DNA of 64,000 bases from Euborellia annulipes (GCA_023213315.1 JAKCPI010027497.1:32976-96975); one strand, 5' to 3'; shown: positions 1-12,600, numbered from the stretch's first letter. A program made the numbers and translations. The notes: generated by a model not told the origin, from the sequence alone.

Positions 1-120
1 AATGCGCCTTTAAGTTACCGAAATTAAGAAAAAATAGTGTGCTGTGCAGGGAGGTGCTGTGCGACGATCATACCAGACTTCCCCCCCCCCCCCCGAGAAA
101 CACCTCTGGATCCGCCATTG
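1..120. mobile_element. right part of a hAT-like MITE (CAxxGGCGGAT family), cut by the window edge
   Basis: The segment ends with CCTCTGGATCCGCCATTG, the same terminus as the complete copies at 19737-19984 and 23347-23617. It also holds their internal module with GTGCTGTGCGACGATCA and CATACCAGA and a poly-C run. The left end lies outside the window, so the target duplication cannot be checked. Confidence 0.7.
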
Positions 121-246
121 CTCCCAAATGAATAAATTTTAAAGAATATAATATTTTTTATAATATCTAATAATATTTAAAAAATTTTTTTAAGTTTATG
201 TTTCTCTATATATATTCTCTTTATTTATAATTTTATAGAACTTTGG

Positions 247-335
247 TTTTTTTTTTTTTTTTTAACATTCACTTTTTTCTCATCCACACTCACACTCACC
301 ACCACATTCACACAGTATTTTCGGCAACTGAGGCG
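247..335 (-). repeat. SINE tail fragment
   Basis: Read on the minus strand this is the tail common to several copies in the window: TTGCCGAAAA-like core, a GTGTGAGTGTGAGTG-type stretch, then a poly(A) run (poly-T at 247-263 on the plus strand). No tRNA-like head is visible, so it is a truncated copy. Confidence 0.5.
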
Positions 336-1443
336 CCAAACTCGGGGGCGGGGAGGTTAAACCCTTTTCCCCCGCCTACAGAGATCATTTAGAAGTGATT
401 AATTTATTTATTCAATTAAAAATATAGAGTATCGATGGCTACCGGGGAACGTTCCACACCCCGCGGGAGGGGGTTGTAGCATAATTAGGCCAGTGAAAAA
501 GCATAATTTAATGAGAAATTAATGATGGCTCAGGGGCCCACATTTTGTAGGTACGAGGATGGCGACCACGAGCTGTTCTAGCTGGAACTGGCAATACTTC
601 TGTACTTTGCATGTCAGTCTCTGTTTCCTTCTTTATTTTCAATAGGCGTCAGACCGTGCGATGGGACGGTCTGTTCTATTTCTTCCCGGTCGCAATTGCG
701 ATTTTTTAAAAAACCCAATCCCGCCGACCCCGCACCGCGGGATTAAGGCGAAGAAAAGAGAAGAATCAGGAATGAATGAAAGAAGAATAAAAATGCAGTC
801 CGAGTATTTTTCTTTAAAAAATATATATTTAACAGCTGACGTTTAGGCCTTGATTAAAGCCATCTTCGGAACTATAATTTAATAATTTGCGAAATATAAA
901 AAAACATTAATGTGCATACAAACACTCAACAAAACAAAGTTGCTAGATGAGCTACAGAGATTTAATGTCGCAAAAGTTTGAATAGTTTGGACCCCCGTCC
1001 CTCTTGCTCACAGATCAGACACATTCTCTAGCCACAGCCATATAATATAAAATATTTATATTATAATACTAATTTTTTATATTTTAATATTCCAACATTA
1101 ATTTCACCCTAAGTATAAATAATTCAGAATCTTAAGTTCAACAACTAATCATTTTGTTATTAAAGAACCTTGGATGGGTGGCTTCTGAGAAAAAAAATAT
1201 TTACATTTACAAGTAGCCAACAACATAAATTAGTCAATATGATCCATGCGGATGACGGAATAAATGAAATTCTTTTATTTTTTTAAGGCGAATTTAATTC
1301 AAGACATTATATATAAATTATGAATTAATTTATTGATTTCTGGAGGGGGGATAGTTAAAGTATATAAATATAACTATTAAATTCATTTTTATTAATTAAA
1401 ACATTAATACAATAATTACATTAGTCATTTTTTAAAATAACTA
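336..1443. other. region downstream of GLB1, no gene recognised
   Basis: The part from 336 to 760 is richer in G and C than the surroundings and includes a 61-codon ORF at 661-846, but it matches no family I recognise and has no clear splice structure. The rest is AT-rich. A minus-strand AATAAA (TTTATT at 1329-1334) lies about 110 bp after the GLB1 stop and is a plausible polyadenylation signal. Confidence 0.4.
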
Positions 1444-4400
1444 TTAGCTAAAATAAGGAGGGGCAGGTATCGGATCGGGTTCTGCTTCCCAAGAAATCAA
1501 ATGGTTAGAAGGCACCTTGTACAGCTCAAGGATCACTAATTGGTTAATTTCTGGATAAGGGCGAACCCAAGTATTTGGAACAAATAAACGGCGTTGAGGG
1601 CCCATAACTGGCCAGTAACGTCCTATATTGCGTCCATTCAGCCAGGCGATTCCCTAAAAATAAAATTTAAAAGGTTTAAATAGACCTTTAGGCTCAATAA
1701 ATTGGATTTATTGAAATATCATCGAAAAAATATTGAGGTAATTTGCTTAAGGATCGTCATCAATTGGAGTAATTTGAATTGAGTTAAATATTCAAACATT
1801 TTTATTTAAATTAAATGGTTATTTTTTTGGAACAGAAGGCACACTATTATAATCAATAGAGTGGAACATTAATTATTTATGGAGTATTACATTCTTTCAA
1901 TAATAGATTAACAAATTTAAAAATGCCAAAGTGCAAAAAAGAATATTGTAATATAAAACAAATTTGTAAAATACTTAAAAAAAAAAATAAAATTAATTTT
2001 ATTTAATTTTAAAACAAACAAATTTATTAAATTAGGGAAAATACTTTCTCGAAAATGACAAATCTATTTTTGACCTTGAACATAAAATTATTTAAATTTG
2101 TAAAATAATACATCAAAAAATAAATTCAATTAATTAAGGTAGAAATGAATAATTAATTTAAGAATATAAAGTTTAAATCTTCAAAGTCATAGCAGTTCTT
2201 TAGGAAACTTGTTTTAAATCATCAGTTTTCTAACCTAAAAGTTTTTTATATTACCTTTAGTCTCATTTTGTTAAAGTAATTTTATAATTAATAGAAATTA
2301 ATTAGTAATATGATGGTTTCTAAATGAATAAAATATGAGTTTTTAAATTTTAAATCCTAAATCTCTCATGCATTTCTTATGAGCTTCTATAAGATCTTGA
2401 CATTTTTCTTCTCCTCTTTCAATTATACTAAAATAACAAATAGATTAAATGCAATTAAAATTAATTTAATTAAAATATTTTTTTGAAAAATTTAATACCA
2501 AGCATCCCGAGCTTTTTTTGTTTCTGGACAGGCACAACAAGGCTTTAATGGTTTAGTTTGATTTGTTTGTTGAATATCACTTTTGGAATTTCCTGCGCCC
2601 ATTTTTTGTTAAAAACAAGTTTTGAAATCCTTTTATATATAATTAAAATGATTTTTCAATCTTTCTGGATTGTTCTCTATAAATATAAGATTTGCTAACT
2701 GTCATCAAAGAGGTTTTAAATTTAAATCAGTGATGCCAACCTGATGTCAACTAGAAATGAGTCCGAACTAGCTAAATTAGTTCAAAAGAACGAAAGTCCT
2801 CGGGTTTGGTGTATGGGTTAGCGTGCTGGCATTGTATACCAAGGGTCGCGGGTTTGGATCCCAGCCAGTCTAATGATTTTATTTAAGCCATTTGGATACC
2901 AAAAGGCCTAAATAAGAATGCTTGGACCCCAAATATATATATTCAATAACGGTTATCGCATAAAGTCTTATATGGTCTGAGTTGCAGAAAAGACTGTGAA
3001 TGTGGGAATGAGTGTGAGTGTAAATGAGAAAAAAGTGTTTTTTTATTAAAAAAAAAAAAAAAAAAAAAAATATGAAAAACTTTTAAAGAGACCGATCATC
3101 CTATTACCAAGTGTTGGACTGGAGAATTTTTATTCCACTAAATCGAATATATATTTTCTCCAGGCAGTTAATATTTTTATTTTATTTTATTTAACTTGAA
3201 AATTTTTTTTTCTAAACCAGATAACTCCTGGAGGCAGGCAACCCATAACAGTTATGTTTATTTATTATAACTTAAAATATTCTCTATATTTGGAAAAGTT
3301 TAAATAAAAAGCCCTCGGGCCTTGGTGTCGTGGGTAGTGCACTGGCCTTTTACCGGTATACCAAGAATCGCGGGTTCGCTTTCCGTCTCATGCGGCAATT
3401 TATTTCAACTGAATTAGCTACCAATCCAGGTGAAATAAATAGACACGGGATCTATATGGTCTTCGCTGCCGAAAAAGACCTTAAAACGAAATTAAAAAAA
3501 AAAATTTAATAGATTCATACCTTATTCCATTCCATGAAATCAATAAAACTATCACGTGGAGGTAATTCTTCAGAATCAAGTTGGAATGTAGCGCTATAAA
3601 ATGCTGGCGCCAATAATGGAGGGCTTGGTGGTTGTAGAGGCAAGGATTCTATCCATGAAATATTATTCAAAGGGAAGCCTGTGATTCTCCATTCCTTAAG
3701 TGTCTCATTATCTAATGAGACGTCAGAGAAAATACCCTAAAATTATTTAAAAGTTATATTAAATTATTAATTAAACTGTAAGAAAATAGGGCAAGAGCAC
3801 CTTTGGTGAAATTAAATAGTATTCAAGTTTTTATTAGATTTTTTTAAAATTGGAATGGAAAAGAACAAGTACAGATGTCGCAAATAAAGCGAGCATTTGG
3901 ATACCAAATGCCGTAAATTTGTCATGTTTTTATAAAAAATATACATGTGAACAAATTCGTGCCGCAACAACAATGACAACTTTGTGCCTGATTAGTTTAT
4001 AAGCCTACAAGGACTACGGATGGACGAATAAAATTTTGTCCGAAACGTCTCCTTTTCGGATTTTGGCATCCAAAGGCTGGCTTTATTTGCTGCATCTGTA
4101 CTTGCTCTTTTTCATTCCATAACATCAACAGAAACTTCTTTTCAACTTATATTTTTTTTAAATTATTGATAAGTTTTAGCATTCAAATTTTTTAACCACG
4201 ATAAACTCTTTTTTTTCAAGAGCCAACTGTGGTGGCAATAATTCTCAGGACTACTTCGTTATTGGGGTACACTTAAGCTAAATTATTTATTATATTCGGT
4301 GGTTCGTTTCCCATCTCAAGCGAGAAAAATCTGGTGTGACTGTCGCACAGCACACAACTTTCTCTTACCTTCGGTAATCGAAAGTTGTGTACTGTGCTTG

Positions 4401-7400
4401 TCACACCAGATTTTTTGTGTCGACATGTATTTAGTTCCCGGCAGTAGGGAATATTTGAATTCAGATGTAAAATTTATAAGTATGGGAAAATATTTATATT
4501 TTGTTACCATGGCAACCATTTCTCCTATCTTTTCTATGGAGTGCAAGAGTAAAGTGGTCTTCAAACAATTTTGAGGGCAAAACGAGAATATACATTTGAA
4601 AGAGCATCTAAAAAATAATTGATTTTTGAATTTTAATCAAAATCGTTAGAGCGAATTTTGAGAAAATCGAAAAAAACTGAAAAAGTACATCAGTAAAGTA
4701 CTAGTACTCTTTGGCCGATTTTGATTAAAAGCTTATTTTTCCGGTCCCGGGGGGTGTTTAACTTATATATAAAATTTCAGCCTCATAGCTCAATTCCTTC
4801 ATGCTTAAAAGTGAACACAGACACACACACCCACCCACACACCCACCCACCCACCCACCCACAGACAGACCATGTCGCGAAAACCACTTTTTTGAATTCA
4901 GGGGACCTCAAAACGTGAAGATCCATCAAAATCTCGACATCGAATTTTTGACATGAAACCAATACTTTCTCTCTATATATATATTACATATATACATAGG
5001 TAAGAGAAAGTAAAAATGTATTTCAATTGAATGGGCTAGCAATCGATTGAAATAAGGACGGAGTTTAAATGGCCTCTGATGCTTTAATGCAAGTAAAAAA
5101 AAAAAAAAATACCTTTGAATCTGTGAAAACATCGAAATTAATTCGACCCATATCTTCGACTAATAATCCCAAAGTTTTCACTCCACCAACATTAATAGCA
5201 GTCCGATTAACAAGTGTTAATCGATCGAGAAGAGAGAGTTGTAATTCCTAAAATAATTAATAAAGAATAATTATTGAAATATGTGATCTATTATTATAAA
5301 TAAAATAATTATTACTATTACTAATGAGGAGCCATTCACGTATTTCTTAAGCAGCTTAAACAAATGTTCCTTAGAAAAAAGAGTGTACGATTTTTTTATA
5401 CGAAATGCTTACGAAAGCGAGGAGGGATGTGGTTGTCTATAGATAGGGGTATAAAAAATTTGCTTATTGTAATAGTAATATTTGAATGGCCCTTGCAAAA
5501 TAGGATGTTTAATTTACTTACATTATCTAATAATATATAAGCCCTATCATGAACATTTTTTGATGATAGAACTTTGATACTATTTGGTTCTGTAAGTTCA
5601 TTTGGTATTGTGGTTTCATAAAGAACAAGTCCATGTTGAACGCCAAGTGTTTCAAATGAAACTGGATCAGAAAAATTCTTTGGTTCCAAACCTAGATGTT
5701 CTCTTGATTCTGTAGATACTAAAGATATAACTGGATGTAGAAGAAGAGGACCTCTTCGTGCTTTGAGGGTATTTTCAGGGGCTGGGCCACTTGGAACTTC
5801 CATATACTATAATCATTTTTAAAATAATTTATAAAAATTGGTTCCTGATAAAATTGTTATTTAAGCAGGTTTCAGCAATTCAATGTCAATAATCTGATTG
5901 TCAAGAACAAGGCATTTCAAATCTTGATTCGACCACTAGCCTATCCAATATAACAGTTTTCGTGTATATTTTGAATAGATGGTTTCAACCTGATTTGAAA
6001 GTAACCCAGTTCAAATTCTAATTTCTCCTATATTACAAATGCTTCGTCATGATCATGAAAACGGGAACTAAACCTAAATAAATCCCAAGAAAGTTTAAAA
6101 TCTATCAATACAAAGTGAATTAGGATGGGCGAATAAAATTTTCTGAAACATTGACAATTTATGTTTCTCAAAGTATTGATTACTGAGACCTGCTTTACAT
6201 TGATTATTAATAAAGATCTAAATTTAAAGGCACATCTTACTTTTGAAATAACTTCTCGAATAGCAAAATATTTCTCTGTAACATCCCCCGCCTCAGTCAG
6301 TGGTGCATCGTAATCATAAGATGTTATTTGAGGCAAAAAGTTTCCCAAACCACCAGTATTGGCTCCTAAAAAGAGAAAAGTGTTTTTTTAGTCAAATTAA
6401 AAAGGCATGAAAAATTTCTTTAAAGAATATAAAATCAAATATTTAGAAAAAAATCAAAGAATCTTTTGCCTAGACAAAAATTCGGCTAATAGTTATTTTC
6501 AAAAATTTTTAAATTTGTAATTTTTGTACTACTTCCGATTGACTTATTTAATCCAAAAGGGGATACAAATCTACAATTTTAGAAGTATATACCAAATTTC
6601 ATCGACCTGGATGTTGTGAGTTTTTAAGTAATCATGACCACAGACAGACATAATTCCAAAAATGTTTTTTTTTGAAAATCTCGCGTTCGTATTTTTTGAC
6701 GATTATTTTTAAATTCCTATTGGGATTCCCGTTTATTTGGTGAGATCTTATATTCCAATATAAACATATATTTGTTTACATATTTTTATTTAATGAAAAA
6801 ATCCCGCACGTCCAGGGTTTGAACAGGGCTCTTCTTTGTAGAAGCCGACACCCTAGCCCGCTACACAAGAGAGCCCCCAGACGATTACAATACTTTGTAT
6901 ACTTCGTATAAAATAAAAAGCATAAAAAATATTTAAATATAAATTAATTCTCTTTTGAATATCTACTTATTTAAGGTAGTAGAGTTATGAAATATTTAAA
7001 TAATCTCACCTGATGTGAATCCAAAATTGGTTCCTCCATGAAACATATAAAAGTTTACACTTGCATTGATTTTAAGTTGATCATCTAATGATTTGGTCAC
7101 CAAGCTTGAATTGACCCATGCAAGATTATTATCTGACCAGTGAGTAAGCCATCCTGGGTAAAATTCGGAGTTAACTAGTGGGCCTTGTGGTTCTAATAAA
7201 CGTTGTCCAAAAAAAGCGGACGTTACATTTGACTCTGGAATTCAAAACCATATTGTTAAATTAATATAAAGTTAAAAATCAATTAAATATAAATAGTATT
7301 TAAGATGTTTTTTTTTACAGATCGTTACATTGGATTGTGAAAAATAGAAGGGTTTTTATCTTTGGCTGCTTCTCTTGGTTATAGAAAAACAGATACTGAC

Positions 7401-10400
7401 TTCATTGATCTAATTATGGTTTTATTTTGGTTTCTAAAAAGCGGGACATTTTAAAAATCTGCGGGACGCGGGACAGTGCTCCAAAAAGCGGGACTGTCCC
7501 GCCAAAATCGGGACGTGTGGTTACCTTAAATTGATCTGCAATAAAGTTTGTTAAATTAGACTGAAAACAGCTGGCTTCTTCACCACTTCCCCAAAATAAA
7601 ATATTCTATGTATATGTCAAAAAAACTTTTTTGAAATTAGCTTACGTGGCCCAAAATCAACAGTAGCATATACATCTTTTATTTTTGAACAGGAAGCTCT
7701 TCGTACAAATGCTCCATCAGTAGTATAAAGAAGTGCTGCATTATTAACATAGGTCTTTAACTGATCGCGAAGCCAGGTAACATATTCTGATTGACATCCA
7801 GACCAACTAGCATATTCATTCTCTACTTGCACCATAATAACTGGTCCTCCATTACCATACAGGTAACGCTGCAAGCGAGGCATAAGTCTTGACAACCATC
7901 CTGATACAGCTTCTAGATGATCTGAAATAATAAGAGAAAAATTGTATAAATATATTACAAAAAAAAATTGTATTAATAAAATTCGGATAGAAGTTGCTGT
8001 TGATGTTACAAGTTGGAAAGGAGATAGTACAGGTCCCCGAGGACCCTGTGCTAACTTAGGGGAAGGGGAGGGGGAGGGAGACAAAAACCTCAAAATTGTA
8101 GGACTTTTTTCAGTTTTTATTTTGATTTATAACCAAATTTTAGCAAATTTAATGCTCTACAACTTTCTAATGTACTATGGTTCACAAAATAGACTTAGTT
8201 TACGAGATATAAGCAAAAAACTGAAAAAAGTTCAAAGTTCAAAACATAGCTGCTTGGCCTTTTATTTATTCTACTATTTAAAAAAAAAATTAATATAACA
8301 ATTTAAGTTTAAGAGTATACGATATAATGAAAACAAAAAGAAATATATCTCTATTACACATTAGAAATATAAAAGACAAGATAAAATTTCAAAAAAATAA
8401 AAAGTGAAATGTAGTGAGTAAAAATAAAATACCTGGGTCCGTAGTTCGCAGACGCATTCCTGGATGTAAAGTCCATAACCAGGAAGGATAACCTCCCTAA
8501 GAATCAATATAATAATCATTAATAAAGTGTTGTTTCTATTAATAAAGTTATATTAAAAATCCTATATAGAGATAGATTATAGAGGTTCTTAACTGGAGGA
8601 TAGTTACTGAATCTAACTAGTCTTTACTTATTAATGTTGACAAGTTATTTAATAAATGCAAAAATTGTTTGATTCAATTGTCATTGTAAAAATAATTAAA
8701 TTAAAAAAGTATTTTATTTATATACCAGATCTCTTTCTGCGCAGATATAAGGTCCTGGCCTAAGTAATACGTAAAGTCCGATATCTTGTGCTAAATCAAG
8801 GAAATGGAGAAGATCCGCATCACCTTCAAAGTTATAAACTCCTGGTGATGGTTCATGAAAGGACCATTCTATATATCTAAAAAAAATCATAAATAAATAA
8901 AATAAAAGTTTTTTTTTATTTGAAATTAATTTATATAAAGATACTGATGGTTTGGCGGAGGAGGCAAGAGTGGGGAGGTATATTTACAGGGAAAGCTGCA
9001 GAGTTAGGGATTTTAAATCCTTTGTGGTTACTAAGAAGGGACTTTATAGAGAGGTGGTAGATCACAGAATTCAAAGGATAAGCCACAGTGAAAGAAGAAG
9101 AAAAATATAAAGATGAAATTCTATCATTTTTATAATATTGCCATAGTAGGTTGTAAATACAGCGTATTTATTAAACATTCAGCAAAAATTTAAGGGATTA
9201 ACTGTTATTCTCTGGACTAATCTAAAAATATTTTGATCTTTGACGATTTTTGAAAACTCGCTTTGTTTCGAAGATAGAGGGTGAACAAAGCCGTTATCGA
9301 TTTTGACATTGTTAAAATTATTAATGTAGCAATAAATCCTTTGGGCCATCTAAAGTTGGATATGACTCAATAAGTAACGGACCTGGTGTTTTTGAAATAG
9401 TTCGACATTCAATGAAGAGAAGGTCGGATTGTTTCATCCTCGTGAGCGTAGTTAAGGAATTTGGCTGGGGGGAGGCATGGGACCAGGCATCCTCCGAGGG
9501 GGGCCTGGATGGTCCCATATCGTCTCAATTTTTCTTAGGGTGGGAAGCCTTCTGGGGGTGGGGCTCCCCCAGGAGCCCCTAGTTACGCCCATATTTATCC
9601 TAGCTGTAAATGTAGTCATTTTCAACAGTTCTTGTAGATTAAGACTTTACATGTAATTTTACTTTCTCTTACCTCTATATACTAATATGTTAATTTATAG
9701 AGAGAAAGTATTGGATTCATGTCAAAAATTCGATGTCGAGATTTTGATGGATATACACGTTTTGAGGTCCCCTGAATCCAAAAAAAGTGGTTTTCGCGAC
9801 ATGGGCTGTCTGTCTGTCTATGTTCAATTTTAATCATGAAGGAATTGAGCTACGAGGTTGGAATTTTATATTTAAATTAGGCACCCTAATTAGGCGTGAA
9901 AATAAGCTTTTAATCAAAATCGGCTAAAAAGTACTTTACTGATGTACTTTTTCAGTTTTTTTCGATTTTCTCAAAATTCGCTCTAACGATGTTGATTAAA
10001 ATTCAAAAATCATTTATTTTTTAGATGCTCTTTAAAATGTATATTCTCATTTTGTGATTGAAATCTTCTGAAGACCACTTTACTCTTGTACCTCATAAGA
10101 AAGATAGGAGAAATGGTTGTCATGGTAACAAATAAATTTTTCCATTTTTATAAATTTTACATCTTGAATTCATTCATACCGTACTGTCGGAAAATAAATA
10201 TGTGTCAACACAAAAAATCTGATGTGACAAGCACAGAACAAAACTTTCGATTACCGAGAAAGTTGTGTGCTGGGCGACCAGTCACGCTAGATTTTTGTAA
10301 TAAAATGTTCTTTTTCGTCCTGTACCTTCGAAACAAAGTGGATTTTTAAAAATCACCAAGATTCTTTATCACTATACTAAGTTATTCAATATTTTTACAA

Positions 10401-12293
10401 TTTTTTCAAATTTTTTTAATTACGTGCTAATAGCATTAAGTCCTGCCCATCGAGCAGCTTGAAGGAGTCGTGGCCAGCTCTCGCGAGGGGAACGAAAATA
10501 GTGGATGGAGCCAGAAACATATCGAAAGGGCTCACCGTCCTTCAGAAAAGTATTTCGATTATAATCGATGGAAAATGTTCTATTCTGTGCAAAAATCTAG
10601 AAAAAAGATGTGAAAATTATTAATACAATAGAATTATGAAGAGGAAACATTTATATATTCAAGCCAGGGCCTATTCAACCATATTTCCTTGAAAATATCA
10701 GTTTTGATTTTTATCAAAATTTTATTGATTTAAGAAATATGTCATATGTTTAATTTTTTTTATTAAAACAAAGATAAACAAAAGAACACAACAATAAAGA
10801 ATGTATTAATAAATCAATTAGCTACAAAGGTCAAGTTCTCAATTCCATTTTTAAGTGTTTTTTTTTCTCATTAATTCATTCCTCTGATTATCTTGTCGTT
10901 GGATCTTAATTATGTCAATATGTTATTTATCACAATATATACATTAAAATATGTTGAATTATATTGAAATTGGTGAGCAAATAATTTATGGGCGATTTGG
11001 AGGGGGATTCTCATAATCATAAGCTCTATGATACAAGGAAAGGAGCAGGAGCAGCCAAAAATTAAAGCCTCTGATTTTATTCCAATTAACGAGATGTTTT
11101 GGGAAAACTTTATTTTCCCATCATCAAGTCTTTCAAATGGTATCTGTCCCTGTTTTTTTTTTTTTTTTTTTAACAATCACACTTCTTTCTCATTCACACT
11201 CACACACACATTTACACAGTCTTTTCGGCAAGGCAACTTAGGCCATTTAAGACTTTGACGATAACCGTTATTATTTATAATATATATTGGGGGTCCAGGC
11301 ATTTCTATTTAATGTCCCGGAGTTGTTAAAAGGGCACAATAAATGTATTGTGTCTTCTATTTATGGGTGAGTTATTCATTTGACTTGTTTAGTGTGAATG
11401 ATCATTCTCACCCATAAATAGAATATATAATAAATGTATTAACAACTCCGGGCAGATACAATTTGAAAGACTGATGATGGGAAAATAAAGTTTTCCCGAA
11501 ACGTAATAAAATCAGAGGCTTTAATTTTTGGCTGCTCCTGCTCCCTTCCTTGTATGTAAATCAACAGCCACGTACTTTCATTGGTACATATACTCTGTGT
11601 GTAAGCTCTATGATGTTCAATGTTACAAAAAAAAAAAAAAAAAAACAGGAGGATAAGGGGTGAAGGAACTTAGAGAGGATATCTTAAACATGAATCATTT
11701 ATCCAAATAAAAATGATTCTAGTACCGGTATTCAGAATAGTGAGAACTTGAGAGATTTATTTATAAAATAAAAGATATTTATTATACACCTTAACATAAG
11801 AAATTTAAAAATTTCCAATTAATTTTGTTTATAAATGAGGTCGTATATTCAGAAGTAGATATAAATAATATATTTTTAGTGGGTATGATGCTTATACCTT
11901 TCTTATATGCATTTTACTTTTTTTTTTTGTATTAATTTGACTCTTTTGGATCAGCATCGGTACCTAGTAGTATTTATTTAAAACATTCCCATCCCAATGT
12001 CATACAGTAGTTGACTGGAGAACCGAACCCGTATCTTTAGTCGAAATTTAAAAAAATGAGAATTAAATTGAAAAATTATATGAAATAATAATAAATGGGA
12101 GTAAAATTTTCCTGTTAATAATAAAATTTGTATAATGTCCAATGGTCCTTGAAGATGAAAAATTAAATTTTTTTTATTAAAAATGCCAAAATTATGTGAT
12201 AACCTTCCTCATTTATATTAAACAAAGGATATTTTTAAATACCTGGGAACAGAGGAAAAGTAAACCGGCAAGTTGAAGTTGAAGACCTTGCAT
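1444..12293 (-). CDS. GLB1: lysosomal-type beta-galactosidase (GH35), 11 exons
   Basis: Hydrolyses terminal beta-galactose from glycoconjugates in the lysosome or secreted fluid. Exons in coding order: 12243-12293, 10424-10596, 8726-8876, 8433-8496, 7646-7921, 7010-7234, 6241-6365, 5522-5806, 5113-5247, 3521-3736, 1444-1653. All junctions are GT-AG and keep one frame of 636 codons, the usual size for animal GLB1. The start gives a signal peptide ([17 protein letters not shown] plus IFAQ across the first intron). Family hallmarks seen: [18 protein letters not shown] in exon 3, the acid/base Glu at about residue 182 in VQVENEY, the nucleophile Glu at about 262 in NSEFYPGW, and the C-terminal [11 protein letters not shown]. 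Introns hold R1, SINE and foldback insertions, and intron 10 contains COX17. Lysosomal rather than purely secreted use is inferred from the family. Confidence 0.96.
2343..2602 (-). CDS. COX17: COX17 cytochrome c oxidase copper chaperone, nested in a GLB1 intron
   Basis: Delivers Cu(I) to SCO1 and COX11 in the mitochondrial intermembrane space for complex IV assembly. Two exons, 2499-2602 and 2343-2427, are separated by a 71-bp GT-AG intron that splits the codon of Cys35. The protein has 62 residues, the normal family length. The copper-binding [16 protein letters not shown] block is intact, and the twin CX9C motifs are C25/C35 and C44/C54. The C-terminus is DLGFKI. The gene lies between GLB1 exons 10 and 11 on the same strand, so it needs its own promoter in 2603-3520 or processing from the GLB1 transcript. 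The intron argues against a recent processed pseudogene, and no disabling change is seen. Confidence 0.95.
2797..3071 (+). repeat. tRNA-derived SINE with poly(A) tail
   Basis: The head at about 2797-2875 has a box A-like GGTGTATGGGTTAGCG and a box B-like GGGTTTGGATCC, spaced as in a tRNA. The body runs through TTGGACCCCAAATATAT and CGGTTATCG to a GTGAGTGTAAATGAG-type tail and ends in a 21-A run. The same body recurs at 11151-11312 and 59279-59412, here with its head. It lies in GLB1 intron 10, upstream of COX17. Confidence 0.65.
3311..3511 (+). repeat. second tRNA-derived SINE type
   Basis: The head CTTGGTGTCGTGGGTAGTG (box A-like) with CGCGGGTTCGC (box B-like) is followed by a body with GACACGGGATCTATATGGTC and CTGCCGAAAAAGACC, then an A-rich end. 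It differs from the 2797 copy in body sequence. It sits just downstream of GLB1 exon 10. Confidence 0.55.
4009..4054 (+). ncRNA. hammerhead-ribozyme relic with a damaged core
   Basis: Stem I AAGGA/TCCTT, stem II GGAC/GTCC and GAAACGTC are present in the right order, but the CTGANGA box reads CTACGGA (G5 and A6 both changed), so self-cleavage is not expected. It lies in GLB1 intron 9 in a repeat related to the foldback elements of this window. Confidence 0.5.
4324..5016 (-). repeat. R1 dispersed repeat, near full length
   Basis: One of about a dozen copies. On the minus strand it begins ACTTTCTCTTACC and ends GTCACACCAGATTTTT. Features in order: a short AT-rich hairpin (TACTTTCTCT...AGAGAGAAAGTA), a GACATGGTCTGTCTG stretch with a short GT/CA microsatellite, the palindromic AGTACTAGTAC block, a GGTTGCCATGGTAAC block, and a long terminal hairpin (about 88 nt, stem arms of 15 plus 19 bp). 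No coding capacity is evident. It lies in GLB1 intron 9. Confidence 0.75.
6795..6885 (-). repeat. tRNA-like SINE head
   Basis: On the minus strand TAGCGGGCTAGGGTGTCGG (box A-like) is followed at tRNA spacing by CCTGTTCAAACCC (box B-like). A short AT-rich sequence follows and no long tail was found. It lies in GLB1 intron 6. Confidence 0.45.
9441..9592. mobile_element. hAT-like MITE, diverged copy
   Basis: Ends read CGTGAGCGTAGTTAAG and CCTAGTTACGCCCAT, close to the 18017-18208 copy, and the internal GCATGGGACCAG and GGCCTGGA stretches also match that copy. Flanks TTTCATCCT and ATTTATCCT look like an eroded 8-bp duplication. It lies in GLB1 intron 2. Confidence 0.55.
9658..10300 (+). repeat. 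R1 dispersed repeat
   Basis: Starts ACTTTCTCTTACC after a T-run, with all R1 landmarks in order, ending in the hairpin module with ATCTGATGTGACAAGC and CAGTCACGCTAGATTTT. The hairpin has point changes relative to other copies. It lies in GLB1 intron 2. Confidence 0.7.
11033..11601. mobile_element. Penelope-like foldback element with 13-bp target duplication
   Basis: Inverted arms (ACAAGGAAAGGAGCAGGAGC... and its complement ending near 11553) flank an AT-rich middle that is itself palindromic. An extra right-hand extension containing CAACAGCCAC runs to 11601. Flanks 11020-11032 and 11602-11614 are both TAAGCTCTATGAT. The right arm holds CTGATGA, a stem GGGAAAA/TTTTCCC and GAAACGTA, a hammerhead-like core without a convincing stem I. 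A SINE sits inside at 11151-11312. Confidence 0.6.
11151..11312 (-). repeat. SINE inserted in the foldback element
   Basis: The poly(A) tail appears as poly-T on the plus strand near 11153-11172. The body shares TTGCCTTGCCGAAAAG-like and AACGGTTATCG segments with the SINE at 2797. Short flanking TGTCCC copies (11145-11150 and 11313-11318) are a probable target duplication. It is younger than the foldback element it interrupts. Confidence 0.6.
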
Positions 12294-12600
12294 AGCAAAT
12301 ATTCAAGGAAGTCAAAATGAGACGTGATCTTGTTTTTAAATTATAATCTTTGTTGTCTGAAAGAGCAAATGCATCTGGTTTGTTGTTCTATAGATGAGTG
12401 TTGTTAACGATAGATGACCGTTCGAAGACTTTCCCCTCCATCGCAGCCACCCCGCCTGTTTTCGCGGTCATGGTCATTCCATTCCTTCCCCAGCTAAATG
12501 TTCCCTCTATCGGATGCTTATTTCAACTATAATCAATTTCATCTCAAATTCTTTTATACAAAAAGCTCGCATGTATAGATGCCAGTAGCAAAATAAATTT
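12294..12600. promoter_or_regulatory. probable GLB1 promoter region
   Basis: The sequence upstream of the GLB1 start is less AT-rich than the surroundings, with a CpG-containing block near 12420-12520 (GCAGCCACCCCGCC). No TATA box stands out. Assignment rests on position only. Confidence 0.3.

Noticed and set aside
661..846. 61-codon ORF with a basic stretch downstream of GLB1
   Set aside because: No homology, splice context or codon pattern supports it.
2797..2875. Functional tRNA gene
   Set aside because: Boxes A and B are recognisable, but the cloverleaf arms do not pair well and the sequence continues into a repeated SINE body with poly(A).
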